Below, one piece after another: positions 24,907-36,752 of a stretch of DNA of 64,000 nt. The notes under the pieces were generated by a model. The model made no database searches, was not told the origin of the DNA, and saw only the letters and a list, made by a program, of their open reading frames with translations. The stretch covers positions 1,689,001 to 1,753,000 of the forward strand of contig NC_133109.1 in NCBI RefSeq assembly GCF_022965805.1. Direction: 5' to 3'. Position 1 is the stretch's first letter. Every line of letters begins with the position of its first letter. This stretch comes from Primulina eburnea. Lineage: Eukaryota; Streptophyta; Magnoliopsida; Lamiales; Gesneriaceae. The position numbers and the translations under genes are program-made.

Positions 24907-25155
24907 GTGGGTCGTATTTGTGAGACGGGTCTCTTATTTAGGTCACCCATGAAAAAGTATTTTTTTTTTATGCTAAGAGTATTACTTTTTATTGTGAATA
25001 TGTGTAGTGTTGACCCGTCTCACAGATTTATGATCCGTGAGACGGTCTTACATGAGACCCGCTCTAAATAATAATAATTTTTCATGGATGACCCAAATAA
25101 GAGATCTATCTCACAAATACGACCCGTGAAATCGTCTCACACAAGTTTTTACCTT
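24907..25155. mobile_element. Two overlapping pieces of the GAGACGGTCTCAC-type MITE
   Basis: A plus-oriented copy (about 24907-25068, ending ACATGAGACCCGCTC) is followed at once by the last third of a minus-oriented copy (about 25084-25155, ATGGATGACCCAAATAAGAG to CACAAGTTTTTACC). The arrangement is head to head or a nested remnant. Confidence 0.8.
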
Positions 25156-25189
25156 ATTCAATTATATCAACCATGTAATCGTCGTCCAG

Positions 25190-26140
25190 TAGAAATTCTT
25201 GTCCCTTGGTCAATAGATGGCAAATATTCTTCAATTTTACCATCGGCTTGTGGGGTTGGTCGGATGAGATAATAAAGAATATTTAATATTGGATAATAAA
25301 TTTATACCTCGGAATCCTACCTAAAACAGATCCAAATCTCATATACCCAACCTGAGCTCAAATCTCTTCGACTCGAGAATCACACCTCGATATGGCGACT
25401 GTGAAGGAGTTCAGCACGGCATGTCCGAGCTCAATGAGGTGAATAGGATCTCAAAAATAACAAGAGATATGGAAAAAGCATGTGTGATTACGCCTATTCC
25501 TAATCCTAAATGGAATGGAACGACGTAGGGATCCATATGTAAACATAATATCTATTTAGATGCGCTCATCAGGCTACATATACGATAAGGTAGCCAAGAA
25601 AACGATGTTGGATTAATGGACAGTCGACCTAAGCGGATGCCGACTGGAACTCGTGGCAATAAGGCGGTGGACCAAGTTCTTGCCATATAAAACTTTCGAC
25701 AAATCTTCTATGATAAGAAAATAATTCCGGAAAAAAATAAGGATATACAATTCAAATTACAAATTATTAAACATGACATAAAATCAGACCTAATCCCTTA
25801 TTAAAGATTACTCTACTTGAAATTTTTCAATACCAAGCACCTGCCTCTCCCTACTCTATAAATATCAAGTACCATCTTTCACTATTTCATTAACTTCTTG
25901 TTTCACACAAGGACTAATATATTTGTAGCGTTAAAGTTTGTTCTCTTGACTGACTTAAGTATCAGATGAGCTACATCAGAAAAATTTACGACGCCTTCTA
26001 ACGTTTGTTCATCCACGTAGGATTCACCTCGACTACTTCTCGACTAAGAGATTCATGTTCGGCTGAATACTAACTATCATTATTAGATAAATTTGGCTCA
26101 CCAAGTCGAACCATATTAGTGAGAATTTTTTAACAACGTC
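25190..26140 (+). mobile_element. Probable solo LTR of a Ty3/Gypsy-like element
   Basis: Contains a promoter-like CTCTATAAATATC at about 25854, then TTCACTATTTCATTAACTTC, and further on CACGTAGGATTCACCTCGAC. This layout is familiar, from memory, from plant Gypsy LTRs. There is no coding region beside it. Edges are approximate because no target duplication was resolved. Confidence 0.45.
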
Positions 26141-26227
26141 AATCAAAATTGGAAAACGTAAATAATATAATGATTTATAACTTCAGAACTCGAGTCAAAT
26201 AGTTGATAAGATAAAAATACGATAACA

Positions 26228-27683
26228 ATAAGGCAAAAACTTGTGTGAGACGGTCTCACGGATCGTATTTGTGAGACGGATCTCTTATTTCACTACAAAA
26301 AAAGTACGGGATTAGCGACGGTCAAAACCGTCGCTAAAACCGTCGCTAATCCCGTTTGGCGACGGTTGTAACGACGGTCAGTCAACCCGTGACCTGCTGC
26401 TCCGTCGCCAAAAAAAGTCACGGTTTAAAACTCCCGTCGTTATATAGCGACGGTTTTTATGAAGAACACCGTCTCTATATTGGCGACGGTTTTGAAAACC
26501 GTCGCAAATATAGCGACGGTGTTTATATAAACACCGTCGCTACTTTAAGCGACGGTTTTTTAAAAAACCGTCGCTATATTAAGCGACGGACATAAAAACT
26601 CCGTCGCCAATATAGAGACGGTGTTCTTCATAAAAACCGTCGCTAAATGGTACGGTGGTTTTTTAAAAATACCGCCGCTTAATAGCGACGGTGTTTATCG
26701 TAGAAATCTTTATAACACGATGTTTATCCGTAAAAATCAGAAAAAACCTATACGCAAAACGTAAAATCATGTAGTAAAATTTCTGTGTAAAAAAAAAATT
26801 GAAACCTGATTTGTGCGAAGATTTGCAGCTCCCACGTAGTGTTCGAAGATCGGATCGATCAGCAAATCTACAAGATAAATACCAAAAAATGTTAGTACGA
26901 AATAAAAAAAACGAAACTTCGAAAAAATGGATAAGAGTTTAACATCTAACCTGATATAGACGAAATTGTTTAAGAAAATGATCGGGAAGGGCAGTATAAA
27001 AAGAAACATAGCGACGGTTTTAACAAGAACCGTCGCCGATCTAGATCGGCGATGGTTCTATAAAAACCGTCGCTCTACGATCGGCGACGGGCTATCTTAA
27101 AACCGTCGCTATTATAACGACGGGTATAAACAAACCGTCGTTATATTAGCGACGGTGTATTAAAAACCGTTGCTTATCTATATAGGCGACCGTTTTATAA
27201 AAAACCGTCCCTATTTTTTAGCGACCGTGACACCTAAACCGTCGTTATACTATTGCGACTGTTTTATAAACCAGTCGCCATTTTTTAAATGGCGACGGGT
27301 ATTTTACCCGTCGCATAAAATAACGACGGGTTTTTTAAACAGTCGTTATATTAGCGACGGTTTATCAAAAACGGTCGCTAAATAGCGACGGTGTAAATTT
27401 AACCGTCGCTATTTTAGCGACAGTTTTGAACTAAACCGTCGTTTAATTAAAATAGCAACGGTTTATTAAAAACCGTCGTTATATAGCGACGGTTTAGTTA
27501 AAGTCGTCGCTAAAATGGCGACGGTTTGCGAAAAACCGTCGTCATTTGGTCCGTTTTTTTGTAGTGTTTGGGTGATCCATAAAAAAAATATTACTTTTAT
27601 GCTAAGAGTATTACTTTTTATTGTGAATATGGGTAAGATTGATCCGTCTCACATATTAAGATCCGTGAGACGGTCTCAACAAT
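26228..27683 (+). mobile_element. GAGACGGTCTCAC-type MITE split by a CACTA element
   Basis: The left part (26228-26290, GGCAAAAACTTGTGTGAGAC to TCTCTTATTT) and right part (27567-27683, TTTGGGTGATCC to GTGAGACGGTCTCAAC) join to a normal MITE when the CACTA insertion and one TTT are removed. Confidence 0.92.
26291..27566. mobile_element. Complete non-autonomous CACTA element (1276 bp)
   Basis: Begins CACTACAAAAAAAG and ends TTTTTTTGTAGTG, with the 3-bp target duplication TTT (26288-26290 and 27567-27569). The body holds more than twenty copies of AGCGACGGT or its complement in both orientations, the subterminal repeats that CACTA transposases bind. Only about 26700-27010 is free of them; it has no recognisable coding sequence. 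It must rely on a transposase supplied elsewhere. Confidence 0.95.
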
Positions 27684-28323
27684 AAATATTCTCTTTCGTA
27701 TCTATCTCTCCTTGATGTTTCGAAATTGAATATGAAACCGCAACGTAGGCCGAGCAAGTGTTAGCCTACCTTTTTTCTTGATATTCGTTTTTTTAATGGC
27801 TGAAACTCAAATTTGTTCGATCAATCCAGATCAAACCGCACCTGAATTTAGTAATAAAACTAATAAAAAAAATTGGGTTCATGTTAATATTTTGATAAAT
27901 TGGGCTCAATAGTGTTTTTTTTTTGCAAACAAAAAATATATATATTAAGTGGTGCAGAATAATTGACTGGGTCTAGAGTCTAGTCCCCTATCGACTCTTC
28001 CTTGGTTTACTTTTTGGCTAGAAGACCAGAGTCTAGACATACTATAAATTCGCAGACATTGAATTCGGCCAACATTTGTGAACAAAAATAAAAAGAAAAA
28101 TCAGACATTTATTATAGTTGAGTTTTTCAAACCACAACCAAATGGACTTCTAAAGACATCATAAATTAACGTACCACATGCATATTAGTACCTAACAAAT
28201 TTAGTTTCAGAAAAATTTGCAATTTATATCATGTATATTTGTCTATATGCAACTTTGATGCTTTACATAGTCAAATTTGAGTACCAATTGTCCGCTTTTT
28301 AATTTTTGGTAGTTTTAATCTTG
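27684..28323. other. Intergenic spacer, nothing recognised
   Basis: AT-rich spacer between two interrupted MITE copies. No gene or repeat boundary supported. Confidence 0.35.
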
Positions 28324-29162
28324 AGTAGGGTCTCTTGTGAGCGGTATCACAAATCGTTATCTGTGATACGGGTCAACCCTACCGATATTCACAATAAAAA
28401 GTAATACTCTTAGCATAAAAGTAATACTTTTTCATGGATGACCCCAAATAAGAGATCTGGTCCTCAATGTTTTCAAACCGGACCGGACCGGCCGGTGGAT
28501 CGGTTCAACCGTGAACCGGCCTTCAGACCGGTCCGGACATAATAAAAACCCGGAAACAGATTTAACCGGAAAAAATCGGTTAAACCCGGTTCAACCGGAA
28601 AAATCGGACAACGCGCCGGTCTCAGGGAACCGGCCGTGGTCTGTGAAATTATTAAAAAATTGCCCAGAGATCGGCGACGGTTATTTCAAAACCGTCGCTA
28701 TATAGCGACGGTTAAAGAATAACCGTCGCAATTTAGCGACGGTTTGTTTAAAACCGTCGCTAAATAGCGACGGTTTTTTATGTTTGCTACTTTTTTTATA
28801 ATTAATCTTGATGTTTAATTGGGCACTTAAACTTGGTCATCCCTATTTGGTTACATGTTATGTGTAATTTGGATTTTTGAATTTGAAAAATGATTTTTAT
28901 TTTGATATTTATTGTAATTTTCATCTTAAAAATTAAATAAAAACTATAAAAACATAAATAATCAATATTTTACTATTTTATTTATTATATAAAATAAATA
29001 AAATATTAATTTTATTGATCCGGTTCGACCGTCCGGTCGAACCGGTTGAACCGGTTGAACCATTTTTTAAGGCTTGACCGGTTCGATTAACGGTCCGGTT
29101 ATAAAAACACTGATCTGTCTCACAAAATACGACTCGTGAGACCGTCTCACACAAGTTTTTAC
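28324..29162 (-). mobile_element. GAGACGGTCTCAC-type MITE split by a hAT-like element
   Basis: The left part (28324 to about 28460, GAGTAGGGTCTCTTGTGAGC to AAATAAGAGATCTGG) and right part (29113-29162, ATCTGTCTCACAAAATACG to CAAGTTTTTACC) make one MITE once the central insertion is removed. Confidence 0.88.
28465..29112. mobile_element. Non-autonomous hAT-like element (about 648 bp) carrying CACTA-type repeats
   Basis: Ends are CAATGTTTTCAAACCGG and CCGGTTATAAAAACACTG, an imperfect inverted pair. Both ends are rich in CCGGT and AACCGG motifs. The flanks (ATCTGGTC and ATCTGTCT) are an imperfect 8-bp duplication. Positions 28672-28787 hold a block of GCGACGGTTATTTCAAAACC-style repeats identical in style to the CACTA element 1.1 kb to the left. 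Confidence 0.72.
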
Positions 29163-29690
29163 CTAATATATTTTCATTGAGACAACTGATGTAATTGCAG
29201 TCTACACATGTGAGTGTCACCTCGAAAAAATGACCAAAATTGTATTAAAAAAAACAAAAATATTGAACTGTTACTAAAATTCGACAACATAGATGAACAC
29301 AATTGCAATTTGAATTGTGTCACGTTCTTGTGGTTTCAATGGGATTCCAAATTACTTTTATGAAATGGAAATGGAAAGAGTCAACTAGCAGCCGGGAAAC
29401 AGACATTAATTCCACAGTAAATGCCATTATTAAAGTAGAATGTGTCTAACAAATTAAGTAACATTATATTCCAAGAGAAACCAAATTAAATGAGAAAATG
29501 ACTTTCAATATTTTTCCAATTTCCAAAGTCCCGTCGTACACGGCGAAAGTCTTGCTTGAACAATTAATTTTTTCCCTGGAATATTGATTTTTCCAAGAAT
29601 TATTCTATGTTGGTGATTTTTTTTTTTACTTTTTGCCAGCACTCTTTTTAAGTCCAAAAAATTTGTTGTAATTAATTATTCTTATATTTG

Positions 29691-29878
29691 TGGGTAAAAA
29701 CTGACTGTGAGACACTCTCACGGGGTCTTATTTTGTGAGACAGATCTCTTATTTGGGTCATCCATGAAAAAATATTACTTTTTATGCTAAGAATATTACT
29801 TTTTATTATGAATATCGGTAGAGTTGACTCGTCTCATAGATAAAGATTAGTGTGACCGTCTCACAAAAGACTTGCTCA
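29691..29878 (+). mobile_element. GAGACGGTCTCAC-type MITE, intact copy
   Basis: Begins GGGTAAAAACTGACTGTGAG, has ATCCATGAAAAAATATTAC and ends CGTCTCACAAAAGACTTGCTC. Its outer palindromes are more diverged than in other copies. Confidence 0.82.
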
Positions 29879-30192
29879 TATTGTGTAATAATTTTTTATG
29901 ATATTCTTTTTAATTGCGCATAATGGTTTAATGACTATATTAGTGATAGAAAACAAGTATGAAAATGGAGAGATTAAAGTTATTTTACTTTTGAAAAAAA
30001 ATCGTACTTTTAATTATAATTTAATCATCCACTTTCATCCCAAGTTTGAAATAGAATTGATTGCATGTCATAAGTTTCAAAACTGATTTTTTTTTTTTTT
30101 GAATATTTTTCTGTATAATCATATTAAATTTTACAATTTTTTTTCGATAATCCATTTCACAAAATAAATTTTCTTGAACTTTTTGTGCAAGG

Positions 30193-30542
30193 TGTTAATT
30201 GTCTCGCATCGGTTGGATCAATAACCTGGGAATTGTATATATTGGCTTGGACAATCCTCTCCCCTTGAGCTAGCTTTTGGGGTTGAGTTAGGTCCAAGTT
30301 CCAATCTTAACATGGTATCAGAACTCAAGTTCCACCGTATGTGTTGGACCACCCGTTCTACCCATAATTGGGTCATTTGTAAACTCCACGCTCCATATAT
30401 TCATTCCTAAGCGTGAGAGGGGTGTGTTAATTGTCTCACATCGGTTGGATCAATAATCTGGGAGTTGTATATATGGGCTTGGACAATCCTCCCCTTGAGC
30501 TAGCTTTTGGGGTTGAGTTAGGTCCAAGTTCCAATCTTAACA
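30193..30542 (+). mobile_element. Complete 350-bp TRIM retrotransposon
   Basis: Two LTRs of about 119 bp (30193-30312 and 30425-30542) start TGTTAATTGTCTC and end CAATCTTAACA. The first is followed at once by TGGTATCAGAACTC, a primer-binding site for initiator Met-tRNA. A purine-rich GAGAGGGGTG lies just before the second. The 5-bp target duplication CAAGG flanks it exactly (30188-30192, 30543-30547). There is no coding capacity. It sits about 420 bp upstream of the PAR1-family start codon. Confidence 0.95.
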
Positions 30543-30868
30543 CAAGGAAGGAATAATAACAGTTTGCAAATATTTTAATGTTATAAATTTTTAACAAAAA
30601 ATTAACGTTTTGAAAGTTAGTATATATTTGTTATAGCACTAACTAAAAATGCATATATAAAGTATGGAATTGGGATAGATTTTGTAAAATAAGATCTTAA
30701 TAATTAATTAACTAGCTAAAAATGTGTGTTACATTATACGTAGCTTAAAATGGGTCAATTATAACTTAAAAAACCCTTTTAGGGGTCAAATCAATCGATG
30801 GGTATGCCAAACTTCTTGGAAAATTAGAGTTTCCATGTATTTTCCACACGATTGCCTCGTGTATATTG

Positions 30869-30876
30869 TATAAATA
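30869..30876 (+). promoter_or_regulatory. TATA box of the PAR1-family gene
   Basis: TATAAATA 87 bp upstream of the second-line start codon at 30963, a normal spacing for a plant gene with a short 5' UTR. Confidence 0.7.
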
Positions 30877-30962
30877 AGTCTCATCTTGCCAAAGGTTCTT
30901 GCATTCAATTCATATTGTTTTCTTATCTTGAGGTTGCTAAAGAGCTTCTTCAATTAGCTTGT

Positions 30963-32436
30963 ATGGCCTCACAAAGAATTTCGAACTCTTCAATTATATT
31001 TGCTCTTGTATCGGCCTTTTTGGTGCAAGGCATTCTAGGTGAGTCGCTCTTTGGCTGGCTTACAATACAATAGTATTCTATACACGTACTGCGTTTTTGT
31101 ATAGTTGATTTTTTAGATAATTGTTCTCGACATTAAGTTAATTCTTCTTAAAAATATTTGCAATTTGTTTTGTGGTGCATTGTAGTTATTATTTGGATTA
31201 GCATTTGATTTGTCACGCCCCGAGCTCAGGCATGTGCTTGCGTGACTACATAATAGACCCATATAGTAACTACTTCGTATTCGTCGTCGCTTTACGAAAA
31301 TGATTAATTCAAATTCTTATAGAAATCTGCTCATTATAAATTAATTTTAAATAGAGTATCACATGATTCGACTTTTTATATTTTTTATATTATTAATGTC
31401 TTAAAATTATGGATTATTGTATATTTATTGACTTTTTAAATACGAATTATGAAAAAAAAAAAAAAAAAAAAAAAACCCATTCTCTGTCAGGCAATGTGGA
31501 GTGCGAGAATCTTGACAAAGAGCGGTGCGCGTTTGCCGTATCATCTTCGGGGCGGCGGTGCGTGCTGGAGAAGAGCGTGCGCAGAAGCGGGGAGGAGGTG
31601 TACATGTGCCGCAGTTCGGATATCGAGGCCTACAAATTCAAGAACTGGATCGAAACAGATGAATGCATAATGGCGTGTGGGCTGGACAGAAATGCGCTCG
31701 GGATCTCGTCCGACTCTTTGCTGGAATCGCGTTTCGCGCTTAAGCTTTGCTCGGATGAATGCTATAAAAAATGCCACAACGTTGTCGATCTTCACTTCAA
31801 TCTTGCTGCCGGAGAAGGTAAGCATTTTAAGTCATTATACATACTAGATATTTTGCACGCGCACAGTATATTTTCTTTTATAATTATCTATGGATTAAAG
31901 TGAAATTTGATAAATTATCGAGGGACTAAAGTACTATTTGAATTGTCGTAATTTAAAAAAAAATAAAAATGTTTTTTGAAATTGTAAAAATAAAGTAAAA
32001 ACAAAAATGTAAATTTGATATCAGATGAGATGAGAATAATAGTAATAGATAGATGTTAACCAAGATTCATTCGACTCGTAATTTGCGTTATACCCTCGTT
32101 ATAAATCCAATGGTATAAAATCATAAAACAACACGTAAATATAATTGAATTAATCGATCTATATTTAATGCATCTAGAAAAAATTTAAATTACATAAAGT
32201 ATTCAAACTTATAATAACTTGCAAAATGCAATGATCATACCAACGTACAAATTTCTTGAATAGGCATATATCTTCCCAAGCTATGTGAAGAACAAGGAGC
32301 AAACGCACGCCGTGAAATGGCAGAGATCAAGAGCTCGGGATTGGTCGCACCTGGACCAGGTTCATCCCCGCCGTGGTACCCTACTTCTCATGATAACTTC
32401 CTATCGGCCTCGGCTCCTGCATTGCCTCCTTTCTAG
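30963..32436 (+). CDS. PAR1 (photoassimilate-responsive) family secreted protein, three exons
   Basis: Coding exons 30963-31038, 31491-31817 and 32264-32436, all GT/AG, giving 191 residues. Exon 1 is a signal peptide (MASQRISNSSIIFALVSAF, LVQGILG), so the protein should enter the secretory pathway. The mature part carries ten cysteines and the family landmarks VECENLDKERCAFAVSS, GRRCVLEKSVRRSGEEV, ETDECIMACGLDRNALGIS and NLAAGEGIYLPKLCEEQ. This matches the PAR1 family, whose tobacco founder is induced by sugars; the biochemical role is not known. The C-terminus (SSPPWYPTSHDNF...) is variable and proline-rich. Intron 1 (452 bp) holds a TRIM solo LTR and a 24-base A run ending 15 bp before the acceptor. 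Intron 2 is AT-rich. The start codon was chosen because it gives the signal peptide and follows the TATA box. Confidence 0.93.
31211..31363. mobile_element. TRIM solo LTR in intron 1 of the PAR1-family gene
   Basis: TGTCACGCCCCGAGC...TATCACA, 153 bp, matches the LTR of the TRIM at 40880-41467 with an internal deletion near its end. It is flanked by the exact 5-bp duplication TGATT (31206-31210 and 31364-31368). Confidence 0.92.
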
Positions 32437-33025
32437 ATTATTATCGTCGTGGTCGTGATCGTTGTCGTTGAGTTCGAAAATGATATTGATATAATAAATC
32501 GTTTGTCTTTATTTTGAAACATTCGATGGTATATAGGGCGAGGCCGCAGATTTGTAATGTGCATGTTTTGCTTGTTTTTACGAAATAAATAATAATAAAT
32601 AAGTTGAAGTTGGAGGTTTGCAACGTGATTGGCATAATTTGAGATATTTTTGTTCCTTTTGATCTTGTCACGTTAAATTTTATCCATAAAATAGAGTTTG
32701 TGAATTTAATATAATTATTCTATAGTTATTTTTTTCTCATGAAATTTTATATTTATATATTATAAAAGAATAATTGTAATTTTAAATAATAATTCACCTA
32801 AAAAATTGAATATATTACAGGGAAAAAAAAAAAACTTACTAATTTGCACATCTTCTCAAAAGCCCATAGTTGAGTACTTTTGATACGCCTGATTTGGGGC
32901 ATAGAATTGGGCCTTCAAAATCGAAACAATGGGAATAACTTTTTCTATTTGTCGTACTAAACACAACCTTAAAAAAATTATTTAGAATGCTCACGTTGTC
33001 CAAACGAGGAAGCATGTAATTAAAT
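32437..33025. other. 3' flank of the PAR1-family gene and spacer
   Basis: The first ~150 bp probably hold the 3' UTR; GAAATAAATAATAA near 32581 could serve as a polyadenylation signal. The rest is AT-rich without a recognised feature. Confidence 0.4.
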
Positions 33026-33605
33026 TAGGGGTGTCAAAATGTGATACGACACGTCAACCTGACACGACCCAATATGAAAAAAATCAGGTTCGGGTTGGGG
33101 TTTTTCGAGTTCGGGTTGGATTCGGGCTAGTGCCATGTTAGGCGAGTTTCGGGTTAGGTCGCGGGTTGACCCGCGAACTTTTTTTTTGAAAATATTACCT
33201 ATATTTTTATATATTGTATGTTTGAACAAAATTTATTGAATATTTATATGATAAATTTCATCATTTAGTATTTATTTTGCATATTTTTATTTTTTAACAA
33301 TTTTTTATTTGATTTTGTAAATATACTTTTAATTTTCTACGATTAAACTTTCAAATTTAAATCGAAAATTTTGTTATTATGTGTTTAAATAAAATATTAT
33401 TATTATTTTTTATTTTTTTGACTTTTTTTCACTAATTTTTAAAAAAAATTAATAAAATTCGGGTTAGACGGTTAGACGAGTTGAGTCGAGTTATATGAGT
33501 TCGTGTTCGGGTTGGGGGTTTTCAGGTTGCTTCGGGTTCGGGTTGAAAAAAAATTCGCGGGTTGACCCGAAACCCAACCCAACCCACCACCGATTGACGC
33601 CCCTA
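33026..33605. mobile_element. Complete non-autonomous hAT element (580 bp)
   Basis: Begins TAGGGGTGTCAAAATG and ends CGATTGACGCCCCTA, with the exact 8-bp target duplication AATTAAAT (33018-33025 and 33606-33613). Subterminal GGGTTCGGGTTGG-type repeats are present at both ends in opposite orientation; the centre is AT-rich. No coding sequence. Confidence 0.93.
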
Positions 33606-33679
33606 AATTAAATCCGATCGAATGTTTAAAATTTAGCGTAAGCTCGAGTACTTATTGTTTTACCAAAAATGATACGTTT

Positions 33680-34867
33680 TGTCACGTCCCGGGACGGGAG
33701 TTGGTTGACACTGACGTTGCTCTCCAATTTACATTAAAAAACAACAAGCCTCATAAGTACAAAATTCAGAAACCAGTCTTTTTATTCATAATACGGAATA
33801 AATCAATTGTCTGTTACAACTCAAATACTAATGTTTTACAGCGGAAATGTAAAACCAGACATAACAGTGTCTTAACAGATGCAGCGGAATTAACATAAAC
33901 ATAAACTGAGAACAATAGTCTTCTTCACCAGCCCAAGAACTGAATCTGTTCTTCTTCTTCTTCTAATATTTCTTCCTCCTTCTTATCTAAGATGGGTTTG
34001 GTGGATGAGTGATATGGTTGTCACTCAGTAAGCAGGGGCGAGAATAACTCCTATATTTCAAAAACCATTTTTACAGAAACAGTAATACAATAATGTACAG
34101 AAAACTCTTATTTTCAGAACAGTAATCAGAATTCAGAAATCACAGGTTTCGGAACAGAAATCAGAATTAGTAAGCACTGAGTACGTTAGTGAATTTCATG
34201 GCTAAACTGATATCAGTCCCCTATATGTTCTCTCCTCTAAGGGGTGAGGCCAAAATCAGAATCAGAATTCAAAAATGTTCAGAATATATATTCCTACTAT
34301 TAGTTCACTAGGGAGTTTCAATGCTTTAAAATCATATATATCAGAAATTAAACATTCAGAACTGTGCTTTAAAACAGAAATTAACAAACTGATTTCAAGA
34401 TATTTATACATAAGCCCATTTACAGTAATTTGCTAGAATTTCGGTTGAAGTCTACTGGAAATCTGGTTGACTCACTACTGGATTTTACAGCTTCAAAAAA
34501 TACACTCTCTTAGTTCTAATTTCAAGTGATAACTCAAGATTTTGGTAACAACAATTTCAGAGATTGAGGGTGCTATTTATAGGCCAAAATCTGACTGTTA
34601 GTCTTCCAATTAATGACCATAATCTACCATTAACAACCTTTATTCCATGTTAAATGCTTCAGTTACAAGTCAAGAGCAGAATCAGTAGCTATCTGCTGGA
34701 ATTTCGCTACCGAACTCTTCTGCTGCTGGATCTTGTCTGCTGGATTTTGTCTGCTGGAAAATATCATTTTCTGAAATATGAGTTGCTGCTGGAATTGTTA
34801 GTTTTTTCTGGAATTTTTCATTGCTACTGAATATTGTTAGCTGCTGCTGGAAATTCAGGTTCTCATA
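33680..34867. mobile_element. Long repeat starting TGTCACGTCCCG, copy 1
   Basis: About 1.2 kb, sharing its start (TGTCACGTCCCG, then GACACTGACGTTG) and general layout with 43255-44500. Flanks CGTTT and CGTTC form a one-mismatch 5-bp duplication. It is probably an LTR or a large non-autonomous retroelement, but neither a primer-binding site nor coding sequence was found. Confidence 0.55.
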
Positions 34868-36121
34868 CGTTCAATCTTATAATTAATATCAAGGTCATTG
34901 TCATGTTTCAACTCTGATGATTGTAAATTCGTGCAATCATTGGGATGAAAAATGTTGAAAACAATTATCGTGTGACGATTAATATATTATATTATATAAA
35001 ATATTTAAATTGATGCATCACACTCCACCTTTGACTCATATTTCAAACATGAATCTATAATTGATTAAATCAATTGTCTACATCTAATATTACATATAGA
35101 AACAAAGAGTTGTATGGATGGAAATGATCATGTTGCCTTTATGGTAATACTCTAAGAACGTATATGATAATGAACGTTTATCTTTATTGGAATTTTAAAG
35201 TTTAATGAATGAAAATTAAGAAAATAAATTAATATGTTTGATTGGAAAAATTCGAAACGAAGAACGAAGCTTAATGAATGAATATTAAGTTTGGTGGTTC
35301 TGAATTAAACTCGAAACGTGTTCATCAAATGTTGAAAGACATTCAAACGAGTAGTTGGAACATGTAAGGGACGAAAATAAAAAAAAAAATCGGTCGTGAA
35401 CAGTAGCAGGCGCGCATGTGCGCCCCTGCAAAGATATCTCGGCAACGTTCGAGCGGGCGCCCCTGCAGGTCTTCGTGTCCCTTCGAATTTTTCTTGCATT
35501 TTTTCATTTCCTTGGCATTGTTTGATGATTGTGGTCGAAGGGACACCACTATGAATGAATCATGTCTTTTCACATGAAAATATTAAATGTTGATTTATTG
35601 AAAATCAAAAACATAACATACAAATATATCATTTGTATATTGTCTTCTTTCTTCTTCAACAAGAGAGAGTTCATTCATTTCTTTGTGATAGAACTTGAAT
35701 ATTTGAGTGCTCATTATTCAAGATTTATAGTTGTATCCTGGGAGAAGATTGTCACAAACCTCTAGCACATTGTGAGAGACAAATGCTTCTTAAAGAGAAA
35801 ATGTTCAACAATTATCTCTACAAAGTCATTCCTTTGTTATCTTCTTGTTTCTTCTCTCAAATTTGAATACCACAAACAATCCTTACATATGAGATTTACT
35901 GCAAAAATGTGATGTAAATATGTGTGTTTCTATCAAATTTTTAAATCGAACATATATTAAAACATATAAGAATATTACGTAATATAGAATGACCCGGTAA
36001 TTAAGCGGTAATTATAAATCTCACAAAGAAATTCCTTGACATGTGACAAATATCACCAACTTGATTTTATCACATTATAACATTGTAATTTCTGGAAGAT
36101 ATACTTAGATTTATAAATATT

Positions 36122-36177
<56 letters not shown>

Positions 36178-36568
36178 ATGAATTACGTGGGACCTATATA
36201 ATTTTGGATCATATCATATTATAATATGATACTATATAATGTATCACGTACCTGGCCTTGTATTTTTGGACCTCACAATGCTAAGGTTTCTTCTATGCGG
36301 CGACATGAGATATCTAGTCGGTTGTCTTTGATGTCTGATATTCAGTTTATTATATTAAAATATTTTAATTTTTTATATATATTTACTTCAAAAGTATAAT
36401 TAATTTCAAACCATAATAATTTTAAATAATAATATTATATGCGTATAATCATATGTAGAATTAATAAGAGTGAGAGTGTATACGCTAGTATAAAATATAT
36501 TTAAATTTCATAAACAAATTTTAAAAGAGTTTGAAGTTTTTTATATTTTGGTTCCGTCTCTGAAATAA
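34868..36568. other. Repeat-like spacer with an AT microsatellite
   Basis: No gene recognised. A GC-rich island at 35395-35475 (CGCGCATGTGCGCCCCTGC, GAGCGGGCGCCCCTGC) inside AT-rich DNA recalls retroelement LTRs. An AT tract runs at 36125-36176. Confidence 0.35.
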
Positions 36569-36752
36569 ATAAGAGTAGGTTTTGTGAGACAGTCTCACGA
36601 ATCTTTATCTGTGAGACGAGTCAATTTTATCGATATTCACAATAAAAAGTAATACTTTTAGCATAAAAATTAATACTTTTTCATAGATAATCCAAATAAA
36701 ATATTCATCTCACAAAATACGACCCATAAACCGTCTCACACAAATTTTTATC
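36569..36752 (-). mobile_element. GAGACGGTCTCAC-type MITE, intact copy
   Basis: Begins AGAGTAGGTTTTGTGAGACA and ends CGTCTCACACAAATTTTTATC, with the central AAAAAGTAATACTTTTAGC block. Confidence 0.85.

Noticed and set aside
26291..27566. Repeats spaced regularly like a CRISPR array
   Set aside because: The repeats alternate in orientation, vary in sequence and spacing, and lie between CACTA termini with a target duplication. The host is a plant.
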